42,685 nt of DNA from an uncultured Bacteroidota bacterium. GTDB taxonomy: Bacteria; Bacteroidota; Bacteroidia; Chitinophagales; Chitinophagaceae. The translations under genes and the position numbers were made by a program. Under the pieces are notes generated by a model that searched no databases, was not told the origin of the DNA, and saw nothing but the letters and a program-made list of their open reading frames with translations. Location of the stretch: NCBI GenBank assembly GCA_903839875.1, contig CAIMDZ010000195.1:1-42685 (forward strand), given 5' to 3'. Below are positions 42,365 to 42,685 of this stretch, piece after piece (within the stretch, counting starts at the first letter, position 1; the number at the start of each line of letters is the position of its first letter).

Positions 42365-42685
42365 TTATTCCCGGATGTTGCCAACAAAAAAAAACGGGGG
42401 CATAATTGAGTCCGGTAATAACAAAATTATTATTACGCCCTTTGCGCCGCTAAAGCTAAGGCGGCCTGTATTTTGTATGTTTTTGTACCGGGAGCTTCAC
42501 CCTGCTATAATTTCCCAGAGCATAAGGCAACGCCCTATGAAACAACACGGGTAATTGTTCACATGGTCCCATTTTTCCACCTCCCGGAAAACTACTCCGC
42601 CCCGCGGAAAAAATCACCACCATGCCAAAAATCAACTAATTGATTATCAATTAATTACAACTTTGGCACGCCGTTGGTAATATAC
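42365..42685. other. Intergenic end of window with sigma-54-like promoter
   Basis: No gene. GTAATAA/TTATTAC (42415-42421 with 42430-42436) can form a hairpin behind the hydrolase gene. Near the end TTGGCACGCCGTTGGTA (42663-42679) resembles a -24/-12 promoter. The gene it would drive lies outside the window. Confidence 0.4.

Noticed and set aside
1-42685. tRNA, rRNA and complete IS elements
   Set aside because: No cloverleaf, rRNA-conserved stretch, or transposase motif was recognised by eye; a covariance-model scan would be needed to exclude small RNAs.

Overview
The window looks like chromosomal DNA from a member of the Bacteroidota, probably Chitinophagaceae or a close relative; this is inferred from gene content, not from a marker phylogeny. 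Supporting signs are two secreted proteins with type IX secretion (T9SS) C-terminal sorting domains plus an orphan type-B sorting domain, a PorD-like T9SS gene directly behind coaBC, DUF4296, DUF4835 and DUF6150 proteins, many AQ-ending signal peptides, weak Shine-Dalgarno signals, and repeated matches to the Bacteroidota -7 promoter element TAnnTTTG. No rRNA, tRNA, CRISPR array, integrase or complete IS element was seen.

Layout. 1-1575: a damaged LolA-like secreted protein gene and an 800-base gene-free stretch with inverted and direct repeats. 1576-6723: a tight five-gene operon encoding a cytoplasmic coiled-coil protein, a two-TM membrane protein with a long PspA-like coiled coil, a membrane-anchored fusion of an ABC substrate-binding domain to a peptidoglycan-binding OmpA domain, and an ABC permease and ATPase. 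It is preceded by a perfect 18-bp palindrome and contains an internal terminator. It is the best candidate here for a poorly described envelope system. 6763-12254: a lipoprotein gene broken by a stop, cysteine synthase, an esterase, small secreted and membrane proteins, and ffh. 12255-18520: two large T9SS-sorted surface proteins (12 NHL repeats plus Ig-like modules; and an Ig/BIG-like repeat protein). 18639-21660: a membrane protein with two identical zinc-knuckle modules and two tandem PagL-like lipid A deacylase paralogues. 21965-27097: an accessory stretch with a GH30 glycosidase, a DUF4160/DUF2442 pair, gene remnants and a RelBE/ParDE-like toxin-antitoxin pair whose toxin lacks a normal start; a three-copy dispersed repeat brackets two of these units. 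27252-31053: rpsA (six S1 domains) with an unusual leader, small membrane and outer-membrane proteins, and REP-like palindromes. 31054-33901: lysA behind an 8-bp tandem array, then 1.6 kb of non-coding DNA with a duplicated ~300-bp element. 33902-42364: housekeeping genes (coaBC, porD-like, FMN reductase, Bax-inhibitor-1, ispD, an MGMT-like protein and a YycJ-type metallo-hydrolase) with small hypotheticals.

A recurring theme is gene decay: a frameshifted signal peptide, an in-frame stop, a start-less toxin, a 5'-truncated sorting domain and a 3'-truncated small gene. Some of these could be sequencing errors; raw reads or homologue alignment would decide. Another theme is non-coding repeats between genes: spacers carry short degenerate word repeats, palindromes and tandem arrays, some abutting promoters.
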